DNA of 64,000 nucleotides from Patescibacteria group bacterium (lineage in GTDB: Bacteria; Patescibacteriota; Microgenomatia; UBA1406; GWC2-37-13). The notes below the pieces were generated by a model. It worked only from the letters and a program-made list of their open reading frames with translations. It searched no databases and was not told the DNA's origin. Of the stretch, positions 1 through 9,210 are shown piece after piece. Location of the stretch: contig JAOAFZ010000001.1 in NCBI GenBank assembly GCA_026415975.1, positions 62,001 through 126,000 of the forward strand, read 5' to 3'. The stretch's first letter is position 1. The number at the start of each line of letters is the position of its first letter. The translations under genes and the position numbers were made by a program.

Positions 1-425
1 AAACCGTAATCCATGAACTTTTCGAGTCCCCGAATCGATGGCTCCTGTCCACGGACAAACATATAGGCAAAAAGTGCTATCACAAACAGAATCTCTTCCA
101 TGACGATGAAGGTCATTGTTTTCGGTTCTTTCAGGAACGAGAAGCTTCCGTTTTTCCGTTTCCACCCCCAGACCAGCAGTCCGTTGAGTACAGCCATTGC
201 AAACAGAACGACAAGAATTCCTTGGTAACTAAAGGGAAGTATGCGTAACTCTCCCAAGACCAGCATGAGATATGAGAGGACGATAATTGCGACTGTTTTT
301 GCAAAGGGGTATCCCCGGTCGAAGAAAAACCGCCCGAGAATAAGCCTGACAACCGGTACAAATACAATTCCTATGCCAAGCAGTGCTAAATACCAGGAGA
401 GTGTCTCGGAAAGCCAGTTCGTCAT
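1..425 (-). CDS. DUF2298 (YYY family) polytopic membrane protein, N-terminal part, cut by window edge
   Basis: An ORF without stop runs from ATG at 425 off the left edge and gives about 141 residues. They are mostly hydrophobic, with at least four predicted membrane segments. The order of motifs fits the N-terminus of the DUF2298/Chlor_Arch_YYY family: a DRGYPFAK element, then LRILPFS, then a helix ending in VRGQEPSIRGLEKFMDYG, which matches the family's conserved RxxxPxxxxxEKxMDfaF motif. Members are large membrane proteins often linked to glycosyltransferase-type envelope functions; the reaction is not established. The gene diverges from valS with about 56 nt between the starts, which contain two TATAAT-like boxes. 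The catalytic remainder lies outside the window. Confidence 0.8.
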   Translation of the reverse strand, partial: MTNWLSETLSWYLALLGIGIVFVPVVRLILGRFFFDRGYPFAKTVAIIVLSYLMLVLGELRILPFSYQGILVVLFAMAVLNGLLVWGWKRKNGSFSFLKEPKTMTFIVMEEILFVIALFAYMFVRGQEPSIRGLEKFMDYG

Positions 426-481
426 GGGATAATCGAATTTGATATAATGACAAAATTATAATTGCTCACGATTCCATTGTC

Positions 482-2656
482 ATGGAGAAACGCTATAATC
501 ATTCAGCGCAGGAGCCGCGCATATTTGAATTCTGGGAACGACGGAAACTCTTTGAAGCACGTATCTCTCCAGACAAAAAGCCTTTCACGATTATACTTCC
601 GCCTCCGAATGCAAACGCTGATCTGCATGTGGGGCATGCCATGTATGTTTACGAGGATATAATGATCCGCTTCAATAAGTTGCGTGGCAGGGAAGTACTC
701 TGGCTTCCCGGCTTTGATCACGCTGGTTTTGAGACGCAGTTTGTATTCGAAAAACATCTGAAAAAACAGGGGAAAAGCCGTCTGGATTTCGACCGCGAAA
801 CGCTGTATCAAATGATCTGGGACTTTGTCGAAGAAAATAAGCCGAAGATGCGCGCGCAGCTTAAGCGGCTGGGATTTGCTCTGGACTGGAGTAAAGAACG
901 CTTTACGATTGCCCCGGAAGTGGTTCGGGTAGTATACGATACATTCAAGCGGCTCTTTGATGCCGGGCTTCTGTACCGCAAAGAAAGACTGGTAAATTAT
1001 TGCTGGGTTGATGGCACCTCTTTTTCTGATCTTGAAGTGGATTATGTGGAAAGGCAGACAAAACTCTGGTATCTCAAATATCCGGTGAAAGGTGAGCCCG
1101 GAGCGTATCTAACGATTGCTACCACCCGTCCAGAGACGATGCTTGGCGATACTGCAGTCGCGGTAAATCCGAAAGACAAGCGGTATGCGGGATTCATCGG
1201 AAAAACCTTGATACTGCCCGTGGTTAATCGGGAGATTCCCGTTATCGCGGATGAAATGGTAGATCCGGAGTTTGGTACCGGTGCAGTAAAGATTACCCCG
1301 GCACATGATGAAAACGACTGGCAGGTGGCCCAGCGTAAAAACCTGCCTTTGATTCAGGTGATAGGCTTTGACGGCAGGTTGATTCAGGAAGCTGGGCGTT
1401 TTGCCGGTTTAAAGATCAATGTAGCACGCGAGGCAATCCTCGAGGTACTGAAAGAATCGGGTGCTCTGGAAAAAGAGCAGGACTATACCCATCGGGTTGG
1501 CGTGTGCTATAAGTGTGGAACTATAATAGAGCCCTTACCGCTTGAGCAATGGTTTATCGCTATAAAACCGCTTGCCCTGAAGGCAATCAAACGGATAAAA
1601 GATGACGAAATAACGTTTTATCCTAAAAAGTTTAAACGTCAGGCGATCCAGATTCTAGAAAGATATCACGACTGGAATATTTCCCGCCAGACAGTGTGGG
1701 GGATTCGTATACCGGCCTTCCGGAAAAATGGTGGTAAGTGGATCGTAGAGCTGGATCCGGAAAAACAGAAGCAACTGCTTGCGGACGGGTTTGAACAGGA
1801 TCCCGACACATTCGATACCTGGTTTTCGTCGGGTCAGTGGCCCTTTGCTACGCTCCTCTCGCTGGACGGATCCACAAACCCATCCGAGGGGGGGGAGCTT
1901 TTTAAGTACTTCTATCCGACGTCGGTGATGGAGACCGGTCATGACATTCTTCGCGCCTGGGTAGCGCGTATGATTATGCTTGGAGACTTTGCTACAGGGA
2001 AGGTGCCGTTTGAACAGGTTTATTTGCATGGTATGGTACGAGACAAAAACGGTCAGAAAATGAGTAAAAGTAAAGGGAATGTGGTAAATCCGGTGGAGTA
2101 TATGGACAAATATGGTGCCGACGCTCTTCGTGCAGCGTTAATCTTCGGTACAAAAGACGGAGGTGATACCAATATCTCCGAAGAAAAAACACTTGGAATG
2201 CGGAACTTCGCCAATAAAATCTGGAATATCGGGCGTTTTATTCGGATGAATGCGGACTGGGTGGAAGAAGGGCCAAAACCCGATGCTCCGATATTCACAG
2301 ACAAAGATGCAAAGAAAGCACTCAAAACTATTGAAAAGCTTGAAAAGAGGGCAGCAGTTGTTCGCAAACAGTATCTGATCTTTATGTCCTCAGGCAAATT
2401 CTCGAAAGGACTTGAGCTGCTATACAAGTTTCTCTGGCATGAATTTGCAGATAGTTACCTAGAGACACTGAAAGATGCCATGCGCTCCAGATCCGATACA
2501 GGAAAAACCGCGCTTAAGACACTGCAAGAAGTATATCTGGAGACTCTTGTAATGCTTTCTCCCTTCATCCCGTTCGTAACCGAGGCTGTATGGCAGGAGT
2601 TTCACGGGCAGAACTCGTCGATTCTGGAGGCGGTGTCATTACGAGATTTGTCCTGA
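482..2656 (+). CDS. valS: Valyl-tRNA synthetase (compact form)
   Basis: Class Ia synthetase that charges tRNA-Val in the cytoplasm. The HIGH motif reads DLHVGHA near residue 47 after PPPNAN, and the KMSKS motif is GQKMSKSKGN near residue 525. A CP1 editing domain lies between them (TTRPETMLGDTAVAV, then the GTGAVKITPAHDEND motif). A Cys pair in VGVCYKCG and the ISRQTVWGIRIPAF signature fit ValRS. At 724 aa it is much shorter than typical bacterial ValRS (about 880 aa or more): it ends soon after the anticodon-binding helical domain and has no C-terminal coiled-coil tRNA-binding arm. The usual GTDHAGIATQ is GFDHAGFETQ here. ValRS is favoured over Ile/LeuRS on the motif set. Confidence 0.95.
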   Translation: MEKRYNHSAQEPRIFEFWERRKLFEARISPDKKPFTIILPPPNANADLHVGHAMYVYEDIMIRFNKLRGREVLWLPGFDHAGFETQFVFEKHLKKQGKSRLDFDRETLYQMIWDFVEENKPKMRAQLKRLGFALDWSKERFTIAPEVVRVVYDTFKRLFDAGLLYRKERLVNYCWVDGTSFSDLEVDYVERQTKLWYLKYPVKGEPGAYLTIATTRPETMLGDTAVAVNPKDKRYAGFIGKTLILPVVNREIPVIADEMVDPEFGTGAVKITPAHDENDWQVAQRKNLPLIQVIGFDGRLIQEAGRFAGLKINVAREAILEVLKESGALEKEQDYTHRVGVCYKCGTIIEPLPLEQWFIAIKPLALKAIKRIKDDEITFYPKKFKRQAIQILERYHDWNISRQTVWGIRIPAFRKNGGKWIVELDPEKQKQLLADGFEQDPDTFDTWFSSGQWPFATLLSLDGSTNPSEGGELFKYFYPTSVMETGHDILRAWVARMIMLGDFATGKVPFEQVYLHGMVRDKNGQKMSKSKGNVVNPVEYMDKYGADALRAALIFGTKDGGDTNISEEKTLGMRNFANKIWNIGRFIRMNADWVEEGPKPDAPIFTDKDAKKALKTIEKLEKRAAVVRKQYLIFMSSGKFSKGLELLYKFLWHEFADSYLETLKDAMRSRSDTGKTALKTLQEVYLETLVMLSPFIPFVTEAVWQEFHGQNSSILEAVSLRDLS

Positions 2657-2745
2657 TGGTCCGAAGAAGACAGACCGCACCCAATACTCCGAAGCACGAA
2701 AACTTCTGCAAAAGTAGGGTAGCAAACCGGAGTGTCTTTGTTTCT

Positions 2746-2776
2746 TTGAGACAAACAGGTCCTGATACAGTATAAT
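2746..2776 (+). promoter_or_regulatory. Candidate promoter of rpmH
   Basis: TATAAT at 2771-2776 with TTGAGA at 2746-2751 (19-bp spacer, slightly long). It lies 34 nt upstream of the rpmH ATG, in the 154-nt valS-rpmH gap. The -10 is perfect and the -35 is weaker. Confidence 0.5.
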
Positions 2777-2810
2777 TGTTGTTCTAAGATATTTATTTGT
2801 CTAGTCGAAT

Positions 2811-2954
2811 ATGACCAAGAGAACATATCAGCCGAAACGCTCTGCCCGTCGCAAGCATGGCTTTTTAGCCCGTATGGCAATCAAAGGCGGTCAGAGAGTC
2901 TTACGTGACCGTCGCCGCAAAGGACGGAAAGTCCTCACTCCCCGTTGTGCCTGA
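2811..2954 (+). CDS. rpmH: 50S ribosomal protein L34
   Basis: The 47-residue basic product begins [18 protein letters not shown] and continues with LARM, a GG turn, then [11 protein letters not shown], the conserved pattern of L34 in the large ribosomal subunit. The length is normal. The start is fixed by the invariant MTKRTYQP N-terminus. The next gene is yidC, only 21 nt downstream; the usual rnpA (RNase P protein) and yidD are not between them, and dnaA is not upstream. Confidence 0.97.
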   Translation: MTKRTYQPKRSARRKHGFLARMAIKGGQRVLRDRRRKGRKVLTPRCA

Positions 2955-2975
2955 AATCAGGTATAATGTACCGTT

Positions 2976-3872
2976 ATGGGAGAATTTTTTAATACCTGGT
3001 TTGTACATCCGCTTTTAAACGTCCTCGTGGCGTTTTATAAGCTATTCGAGGTTTTGCAGATTCCTGGTACACTCGGCCTTGCGATAATTGCCTTCACCGT
3101 CTTCATCAGGTTGGTTATGTATCCGCTGTATAAGAAACAGATGGATACTACAAGAAAAATCAATGAACTCAAGCCGCATTTAGACCGGCTGAATGAGCTA
3201 CACAAGGAGGATAAGCAGAAACTCCAGCAGGAACAGCTGCGCCTGTATCAGGAAGCCGGCGTGAATCCGCTTGCAGGGTGTCTCCTGGCGATTGTTCAGA
3301 TTCCGATATTCATAGCATTGTATAATGCTCTTAACTACTTTGTTATGAATGGTCAGTCCGGGGCTGCAAAAATCAACGAATATCTGTATTCACCGGATCT
3401 GCATATTCGTACCATCGACACATCTTTCCTCGGATATAACCTGACTCAGACTCCGGCAGAAGGCGGGCAGTGGTTTTACTACCTGATACCGGTTGTTACC
3501 GGACTGTTGCAATACTTTCAGGCGGCGACAACAATGATTCCGGCCACTCCTCCGGCAGAAAAGAAAGAAGACCCGAATGCTGGAACCATGAAAGGGAAGG
3601 GAGGAGGTAAGAAGAAAGCGAAAGATTCGCTTGAAGAAGTTAAAAAAGAGCCAATTGTCGAAAAAAAATCTGATACCGCAGATGAGTTTCAGAAAGCAAT
3701 GCAAACTCAGATCAAATATATGTTCCCCGTGATGATAGGTTTTTTCTCATTTAAATTTCCGGTGGCGCTTTCGCTTTACTGGAATGTTTTTTCACTTTTT
3801 AGTATAATTCAGTACTACCTCAGCAGGAACAATGAAGCAAAATCTAAAACTAAAAAGTCAATTAAAAATTAA
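2976..3872 (+). CDS. yidC: Membrane protein insertase YidC/Oxa1
   Basis: 298-aa insertase for membrane protein biogenesis. It has the conserved five-helix arrangement: a first helix, then FIRLVMYPL with the hydrophilic-groove Arg, a cytoplasmic coiled-coil hairpin (residues about 60-95), NPLAGCLLAIVQIPIFIALYNAL, and two C-terminal helices (MFPVMIGFFSFKFPVALSLYW and the last one). There is no large periplasmic P1 domain, so it is the Gram-positive/short type. A Lys/Gly/Glu-rich loop of about 55 residues is inserted before the last two helices. A TATAAT at 2962-2967 lies 8 nt before the ATG, so the gene may also be transcribed without a leader. It lies between rpmH and jag, as in most bacteria. 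Confidence 0.95.
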   Translation: MGEFFNTWFVHPLLNVLVAFYKLFEVLQIPGTLGLAIIAFTVFIRLVMYPLYKKQMDTTRKINELKPHLDRLNELHKEDKQKLQQEQLRLYQEAGVNPLAGCLLAIVQIPIFIALYNALNYFVMNGQSGAAKINEYLYSPDLHIRTIDTSFLGYNLTQTPAEGGQWFYYLIPVVTGLLQYFQAATTMIPATPPAEKKEDPNAGTMKGKGGGKKKAKDSLEEVKKEPIVEKKSDTADEFQKAMQTQIKYMFPVMIGFFSFKFPVALSLYWNVFSLFSIIQYYLSRNNEAKSKTKKSIKN

Positions 3873-3893
3873 TTGTTAAACTAAGACCCCTTC

Positions 3894-4385
3894 ATGGAAA
3901 AGGCTACTGAAATACAAACCATCGCGCGCGAAGTTCTCTCCCGGATGCTCTCCCAGTTTGAGGTATCCGTAGAGCCGGTAGAGGATGTTTATCAAATTGT
4001 AATAACTACAGAGGACGAGGCATCTACGATAATAGGTCGTCACGGTGAGACAATTCGCGCCTTTCAGAAGATTCTCGAGGTGATGCTCTTTAAGGAATAT
4101 GGTGAGGCCGTAAAAATTCTAGTAGACGTAAACGATTACCGTGCAAAGCAGCGCGAGCGCCTCGAGTATATTGCCAAACAGCATGCTGATAAGGTTGTCG
4201 AAACAAACGCGCCGGCATATCTTCGTGGTTTTTCTTCCTATGAGCGGAAAATAATTCATGAATACATCACCTCCAATTACGAAGAGCTTACGACGTACTC
4301 ATTGGGTGATGGAAAAGACAGACGTCTTGTTGTAACTTTAAAAAGTGAAGCTGATGCACAACATCACCCATTCATCAAGGACTAA
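3894..4385 (+). CDS. jag: Jag/KhpB-like KH-R3H RNA-binding protein
   Basis: 163 aa. A KH domain with the GxxG loop in IIGRHGETIRAFQKIL (about residues 45-60) is followed by an R3H domain with ERKIIHEYI (R-x3-H, about residues 118-126) and DRRLVVTL. The N-terminal Jag_N domain of Firmicutes is missing. It starts 21 nt after yidC, the conserved neighbour, in probably the same transcript. KhpB-type proteins bind RNA and affect cell division and wall synthesis in Gram-positives; a similar role here is inferred. No Shine-Dalgarno is visible before the ATG. Confidence 0.93.
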   Translation: MEKATEIQTIAREVLSRMLSQFEVSVEPVEDVYQIVITTEDEASTIIGRHGETIRAFQKILEVMLFKEYGEAVKILVDVNDYRAKQRERLEYIAKQHADKVVETNAPAYLRGFSSYERKIIHEYITSNYEELTTYSLGDGKDRRLVVTLKSEADAQHHPFIKD

Positions 4386-4401
4386 GCCTGGTTTTGCATA
4401 C

Positions 4402-4581
4402 GTGTCGCTCCGCTATGCGCTTCTTCTGCTGGTGCCGGCACTGTTTCTTTTTGATATCATGGTATTTCTGTTTACCAATAGCGGGTGCATTGCTACGGGT
4501 TGCATATCGCAGTTTTTTAGAACTTCTTCACTCACGCTTCATACAATCTACCAAATTTTCAGTAATGATCTCGGAAGGTAA
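4402..4581 (+). CDS. Possible small single-pass membrane protein
   Basis: Downstream of jag an open frame can start at GTG 4402 and code for about 59 residues, with one strong hydrophobic segment (YALLLLVPALFLFDIMVFLF) followed by a Cys-containing polar tail. The only support is the hydrophobic pattern and the fit between jag and the next gene. No ribosome-binding site is seen, and another overlapping frame (4394-4597) is also open. It may be non-coding. Confidence 0.3.
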   Translation: MSLRYALLLLVPALFLFDIMVFLFTNSGCIATGCISQFFRTSSLTLHTIYQIFSNDLGR

Positions 4582-4597
4582 CGATCCAGGAAAGTGA

Positions 4598-4603
4598 TAT
4601 AAT
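4598..4603 (+). promoter_or_regulatory. -10 box directly before the 1236-aa gene
   Basis: A perfect TATAAT ends 5 nt before the ATG at 4609. RNA synthesis from it would start at or inside the start codon, which predicts a leaderless mRNA. No good -35 is seen at 16-18 bp. Confidence 0.4.
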
Positions 4604-4608
4604 ATTGC

Positions 4609-7600
4609 ATGACCACCCCCGAGAGCGGGCCTCCCCCGCCGTCTCCGGAACAGAATCCTGCAGTCCAGGAACTGGAGCAACTCAAGCGCCAGGTTGCCAA
4701 GATGACTACTCAAACGGTCCTGAATGCCCTCCTCGATACCGAGCAAGAGGCAGAAGATATACGGGATGTCATTACTTATGCGAGTATCCATGATGCACAG
4801 GTTGAGTTGAAAGGAAGCCCGAATGATCCTGATTCGTATCTCGCCCGGGCGAAGCAGGTAAAGCGTGCCGTTCAAGTGGTACTTCTGTCCGCATCAGGTG
4901 TCGGGCCTCCCCCCCCGGATGTGCGGGGAATTAATGATCCCGATATACTGCAAAGTGCCCGCCAGATCACAAAAGATGTTTTGCATGAGATAAACCAGAA
5001 AATACAACTGCACAGTATCACCGATAAATCTGCACCGTACTACCACCGGCTCCTCTGTCGCTTATTTGACGGCACCATTACGAATGTACATGATCTTTCG
5101 ACTGAATTTGCCAAGCTGCAAGGCTTAGCGAGGGTAGCGGGTGGTCAGTACGAACAGTTGCGCTTGGCTCTGGCGGCAGTTGCAAAGAGTAGAGGTTTCA
5201 GGGAATTCGAGATAAACGAAATGTTTAAGTCTGTCAAAGATATGAACAGCAGTAGTACGGAGTTTCAGCGTGGTGAACCGAATACTCAGAAAATAATCGC
5301 CGAAATACGGCGTGATAAGCGCGCCACGGAAATGGGACTGGAGGAGTTGTACAATGCGTTCGAGACAGCTGATACATTCGAAAAGTACTATAGGGAAATC
5401 TTTGCGAAATATCGGGATCAGAAGGTTGCAGATAAGTATAAAGAATATCTTCGTTCACGAAAACCGGGTGTTTCCGAGGAGGAGCTGGAAGCTTTTGCCG
5501 TAAAACGGGCCAAAGAAGAGGCAACCCGCGAGGTTCACCGCAAGCTTATTTACTTGGTAAATCTGTTTTACAAACCGGTACTTACCGCGGCACCCAACCA
5601 GCGACTGCGTCAGGTAATACAGGAACTTACCGGCCCGTACACTCCCAACCCGGATAATATGTTTAATCATCTGAAGTCCCGGATGAAATCTATTGCCGAA
5701 GCCAAACTCGAAGATGTACAGAACGAAGCAAGTAGTATCTTTATGGGGTACCATCAGGATACGAGAACCGTTATCGATACAGAGCGCCGTGAACAGATTA
5801 CCACCAAGGCGGCAACGAAGGAACTAAAAGAGGTGAATTTTGACACCTTCATTAAACAAGCTGTAACGATCATAAGCACCGAGCGAAGTGTTCTGGAATA
5901 TGGTCACGACTTTCGCTTTGCAACTTTAAAGGGTACAGGAGATAAAAAGTTCATGGAGCAAATTGCCGCTTTTGCCGCGGAGTCCATCGAGAGTGCCGAC
6001 ATTGATATTATTAATACCGTTGAGTACAGTGAGCTTGTACAGGCCGCCCGGGTTCAGCTGGAACGGCAGTTTAAAATTGCCTTCTCCAAAGCCCGCTGGC
6101 GACGTGATGATAGTTTTTTACGCGAGGTTTTTGAAGAGGGAAGCAAAATAGAGCGTGATATACGGGCAAGCTTACTGCGGGACTTCGTGGAGGCGCACCC
6201 CGATCAGGCTGATCGATACCCAGAGTTAATTATAGACAGATGTCTTTCTCATGCAAAAACACTTCTTTTTGGGAAAGAGTTTATGCTGCACCTTATGGCT
6301 AGCTATGCCGATCCGAACCTCCTGCATGGCGGCAAACCGACCTACTCCCGTGATCCGTATGGGAATGCCGCGATATTTCAGCCGGTTGATGCTGTAATCC
6401 GGTGGGGTGCTGGCGATATTACGGATCTCGACAATAACCATGAATACTTTCTTCCCTTCGAGGAAAACGCGATCTTTTATGATGTAGACGAACGTTGGCG
6501 GCGCGGGCGGAAGGAGTTTTTTGAGTCGTTTGACTTCGGCATGGCCGCGTTCAAGGATAAACCACCTACCATTGCCTTAATGGGAAATATCTGCAGAGCA
6601 GGGGGTGTGGATGCGTGGGGTGGCTACCGCTTGCAGATGGCCTATGTAAACTGGATAGAAGACCTCCGCGATCCACGTTCGTATTACCGGGAATTAAACG
6701 TTAAGGATGGGCCCGAAGATTTGCTGGTTGAGGGCTGGAAGCGCATCGAAAACATTGGTGTGAATGTGCTTAGGAACTTTACGTCCAGTTATCTTTTTAC
6801 CGATTTACATCTACTGGAATCAGAGACCTGGAAGCGGTCTCACCCTGATTTCAACGGTCTTGATCCCCGGGTAGTCACAAGGTATCAAAAGCTCTTCGGG
6901 TTTTTCTACGATCGGTATCTCGGTTACGAAGGCAGCGTTGGTTCTGCGTTTCTGGAAGGGAGAAACAGGGAGCAATACATCGACTACATGACCAAGCTCC
7001 TTTGTGACACCAAAGATGGGGACAGAAAGGACAAACTGACGAAAGAGATGTACAAGGTGTACTCTGTTCTATTGTTTGAACGGTCTCCGCTTGAGTTTAT
7101 CTCTATGGAGAAGCCGCGATTAACCCAGAATGGAGTAACATTACTCTCCGAGATCCAGAATCAGTTTGTCCGTGAGGCAGGCGGGGAACGGGAAGGTGCA
7201 GAACGCCTTGATGCCGCACTCGCGGACTTGACCTACCTGGAGACGCGCGCACGACTGGATTCGATCAAGCAAATGGAAGAAATTCGGGCGGGAAAAAAGG
7301 CCATCGGGAGTACCCCAAACCTCTATGGAGATCTTACCGCAACACGAAGCGCAGTATTAATGAATGATAATGGTGTTGGAGGCTACATGATTAATGAGGA
7401 CTACATAAAAAACGTCATCAGGAAAAAATACACCGGTACGCTCTCCGAAAAAGAGATAGAGGAGCGTATCAAGAATGCTACTCACCTGTATAAAAGCATA
7501 AAAACCCGTCTTCTCGACAGACCGGAGCATAACCATACGATTGAGAGTTTTCAGGCAGAGGGCGATACACTGGAAGAAAAGGAGAGGAATAAAGCTGAAA

Positions 7601-8319
7601 TGAGAAGGAAACTAAGTAATGCAGAGAGTAAAATGAGTACGCGCGTAAACTGGTGGGCTGAGGCCTGGGAGAAAGGTCTTTTTCAAATGGAATTTACCTC
7701 GGATACGGCTGATCAATTCCTCGACCGGAATGCCACCGGACCCGATACGATTGCCAATGCGGCGGAAGGCTGTGCAAACACTGCGGAAGCAATAAGTGAG
7801 TTTTTCGGCTTCAAGTTCAAAGCTGCCCTCAAACAAGCTGCAATTGAGAAAGATTTTACCAAAATCTATGAGCTCATGGGAGAGCTCAAAGATAAAATTG
7901 AGATGCAGGACGGTAGTTTGTGGGATCACGTCGTCGGACCCTTGATGGTAAAGAGAATTCTGAATACATTTATGCGGGATGAGCGTTCCTATGGATTCTT
8001 GGGCGCCGGGAATCTTGTAGATACCATTGCCGACCGTCCCAGCTCTATCTCTGAGACGTACACCGAGTCGGAGGGTCCAGGGCGTAAACGACCCTGGAGC
8101 TGGACACGAACAGATGCTCTGGACTTTCTGGACGGTGCAAAAGGCATGACCAGCGGTCAAAAAATAGATAACGACATGTTCAAGAAACTGCGAAAGTACG
8201 CAAAAGCTGGTTCATGGGAGATGTTCTTTAGAGTTATGTTGCCGGTGCTCGGTATGGCAGCACTTGCTGTTTTTGTTCTGGCTATGCAGCAGGGAATAAA
8301 AGAGAATAAAGGTAACTAA
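4609..8319 (+). CDS. Giant soluble helical protein with C-terminal membrane anchor, unknown function
   Basis: The product has 1236 aa and I do not recognise its family. The N-terminus is Pro-rich (SGPPPPSPEQ), then about 1150 residues of charged, mostly helical sequence follow. The only strong hydrophobic segment is at the very end (about residues 1208-1228, MFFRVMLPVLGMAALAVFVLAM), followed by roughly eight polar residues. This is the layout of a tail-anchored protein with its bulk in the cytoplasm. No Walker, protease or nuclease motif is visible. The start is set by TATAAT 5 nt upstream. It is followed after 21 nt by a secreted VirB2-like protein, so it is probably the cytoplasmic part of the same envelope machine, but that role is inferred. 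Confidence 0.85.
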   Translation: MTTPESGPPPPSPEQNPAVQELEQLKRQVAKMTTQTVLNALLDTEQEAEDIRDVITYASIHDAQVELKGSPNDPDSYLARAKQVKRAVQVVLLSASGVGPPPPDVRGINDPDILQSARQITKDVLHEINQKIQLHSITDKSAPYYHRLLCRLFDGTITNVHDLSTEFAKLQGLARVAGGQYEQLRLALAAVAKSRGFREFEINEMFKSVKDMNSSSTEFQRGEPNTQKIIAEIRRDKRATEMGLEELYNAFETADTFEKYYREIFAKYRDQKVADKYKEYLRSRKPGVSEEELEAFAVKRAKEEATREVHRKLIYLVNLFYKPVLTAAPNQRLRQVIQELTGPYTPNPDNMFNHLKSRMKSIAEAKLEDVQNEASSIFMGYHQDTRTVIDTERREQITTKAATKELKEVNFDTFIKQAVTIISTERSVLEYGHDFRFATLKGTGDKKFMEQIAAFAAESIESADIDIINTVEYSELVQAARVQLERQFKIAFSKARWRRDDSFLREVFEEGSKIERDIRASLLRDFVEAHPDQADRYPELIIDRCLSHAKTLLFGKEFMLHLMASYADPNLLHGGKPTYSRDPYGNAAIFQPVDAVIRWGAGDITDLDNNHEYFLPFEENAIFYDVDERWRRGRKEFFESFDFGMAAFKDKPPTIALMGNICRAGGVDAWGGYRLQMAYVNWIEDLRDPRSYYRELNVKDGPEDLLVEGWKRIENIGVNVLRNFTSSYLFTDLHLLESETWKRSHPDFNGLDPRVVTRYQKLFGFFYDRYLGYEGSVGSAFLEGRNREQYIDYMTKLLCDTKDGDRKDKLTKEMYKVYSVLLFERSPLEFISMEKPRLTQNGVTLLSEIQNQFVREAGGEREGAERLDAALADLTYLETRARLDSIKQMEEIRAGKKAIGSTPNLYGDLTATRSAVLMNDNGVGGYMINEDYIKNVIRKKYTGTLSEKEIEERIKNATHLYKSIKTRLLDRPEHNHTIESFQAEGDTLEEKERNKAEMRRKLSNAESKMSTRVNWWAEAWEKGLFQMEFTSDTADQFLDRNATGPDTIANAAEGCANTAEAISEFFGFKFKAALKQAAIEKDFTKIYELMGELKDKIEMQDGSLWDHVVGPLMVKRILNTFMRDERSYGFLGAGNLVDTIADRPSSISETYTESEGPGRKRPWSWTRTDALDFLDGAKGMTSGQKIDNDMFKKLRKYAKAGSWEMFFRVMLPVLGMAALAVFVLAMQQGIKENKGN

Positions 8320-8340
8320 GATAATGGCGTATAATGAATT

Positions 8341-9123
8341 ATGCGGTTGTTTCTCGTAGTGCTGGTGTTGGGGGTTGTCGTGTTTGGGGGGGTTGCTCCT
8401 GTTTCTGCAGCGCCTACCCCTTCGCCAACTCCTATTACCTGTGGCATCGCAGGGGATCCTGACAGAAACAAGTGTTGTCCACAAGTAAATGTGAGACAAG
8501 TTATTAGGGGTAATGTTGGTAATGTTTCGCGTGTGGTTGACCCCGTAAGCACAATTCTTATTGGCATTTTCGATCTTTTTTTGCAAAATTCTGATGGTAT
8601 TTCCCTTATCGAGAATCTCCAAATTCAATGTGTAAACGGGGTTCCCGATCCAGCTACCGCTGAAGATCCGAATGCCTGCACCTGTATCATTCCGGAAAAG
8701 CCGGTATTGAATACCAGTATGGCACTGCTCTGTAAAAGATACATCAAACCCGATGTCCGGCCAGATGAGTACCGGAAGTGCATGGAATGTGCTGCAGGCA
8801 ACTATGAGCAGGCAGGTACCTCTGAAACAGCTTCCGGATTTGGTGGATACTACTCCGCAATCGGGTGTGTTCCAACGAGGCTCGAGAATTTTATCAGTAA
8901 CTTTGTTTTGCGGGTAGGGATTGGCATAGCTGGTATGGTCTCGCTCGCGTGTATTATTTATTCAGCTATACTCCTGCAGGTTTCACAAGGAAACCCCGAT
9001 ACTATACAAAAAGCACGGGATCAAATCACATCATGCATTATTGGTTTACTCATGATTATCTTCTCAATCTTCATTCTCCGGATCATTGGTGTGGAGATTC
9101 TCCGGATACCCGGCTTCGGATAA
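8341..9123 (+). CDS. Secreted Cys-rich protein with VirB2/TrbC-like two-helix C-terminus
   Basis: 260 aa. A signal peptide (MRLFLVVLVLGVVVFGG, cleavage likely near the ALA-like SAA at about residue 22) precedes a PTPSPTP linker. A central extracellular part has about a dozen Cys (NKCCPQV, CTCII, CMECAAG). The last 85 residues form two membrane helices joined by a short polar loop (SQGNPDTIQKARDQI), ending in RIIGVEIL. This helix-loop-helix resembles VirB2/TrbC-type pilins and resembles the 121-aa protein at 20587-20952. TATAAT at 8330-8335 lies 5 nt before the ATG, so the message may be leaderless. It converges on the minus-strand operon. A disulfide-rich pilin or pilin-like adaptor is likely. 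Confidence 0.8.
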   Translation: MRLFLVVLVLGVVVFGGVAPVSAAPTPSPTPITCGIAGDPDRNKCCPQVNVRQVIRGNVGNVSRVVDPVSTILIGIFDLFLQNSDGISLIENLQIQCVNGVPDPATAEDPNACTCIIPEKPVLNTSMALLCKRYIKPDVRPDEYRKCMECAAGNYEQAGTSETASGFGGYYSAIGCVPTRLENFISNFVLRVGIGIAGMVSLACIIYSAILLQVSQGNPDTIQKARDQITSCIIGLLMIIFSIFILRIIGVEILRIPGFG

Positions 9124-9210
9124 CTACCAGAAGAGGGTGGGCCGCCAAAACTCTTGCCCCCCACTCCTGCCCCCGAGGCGTCGTGGGCTGGCATCTCATA
9201 AAATTTCCCT

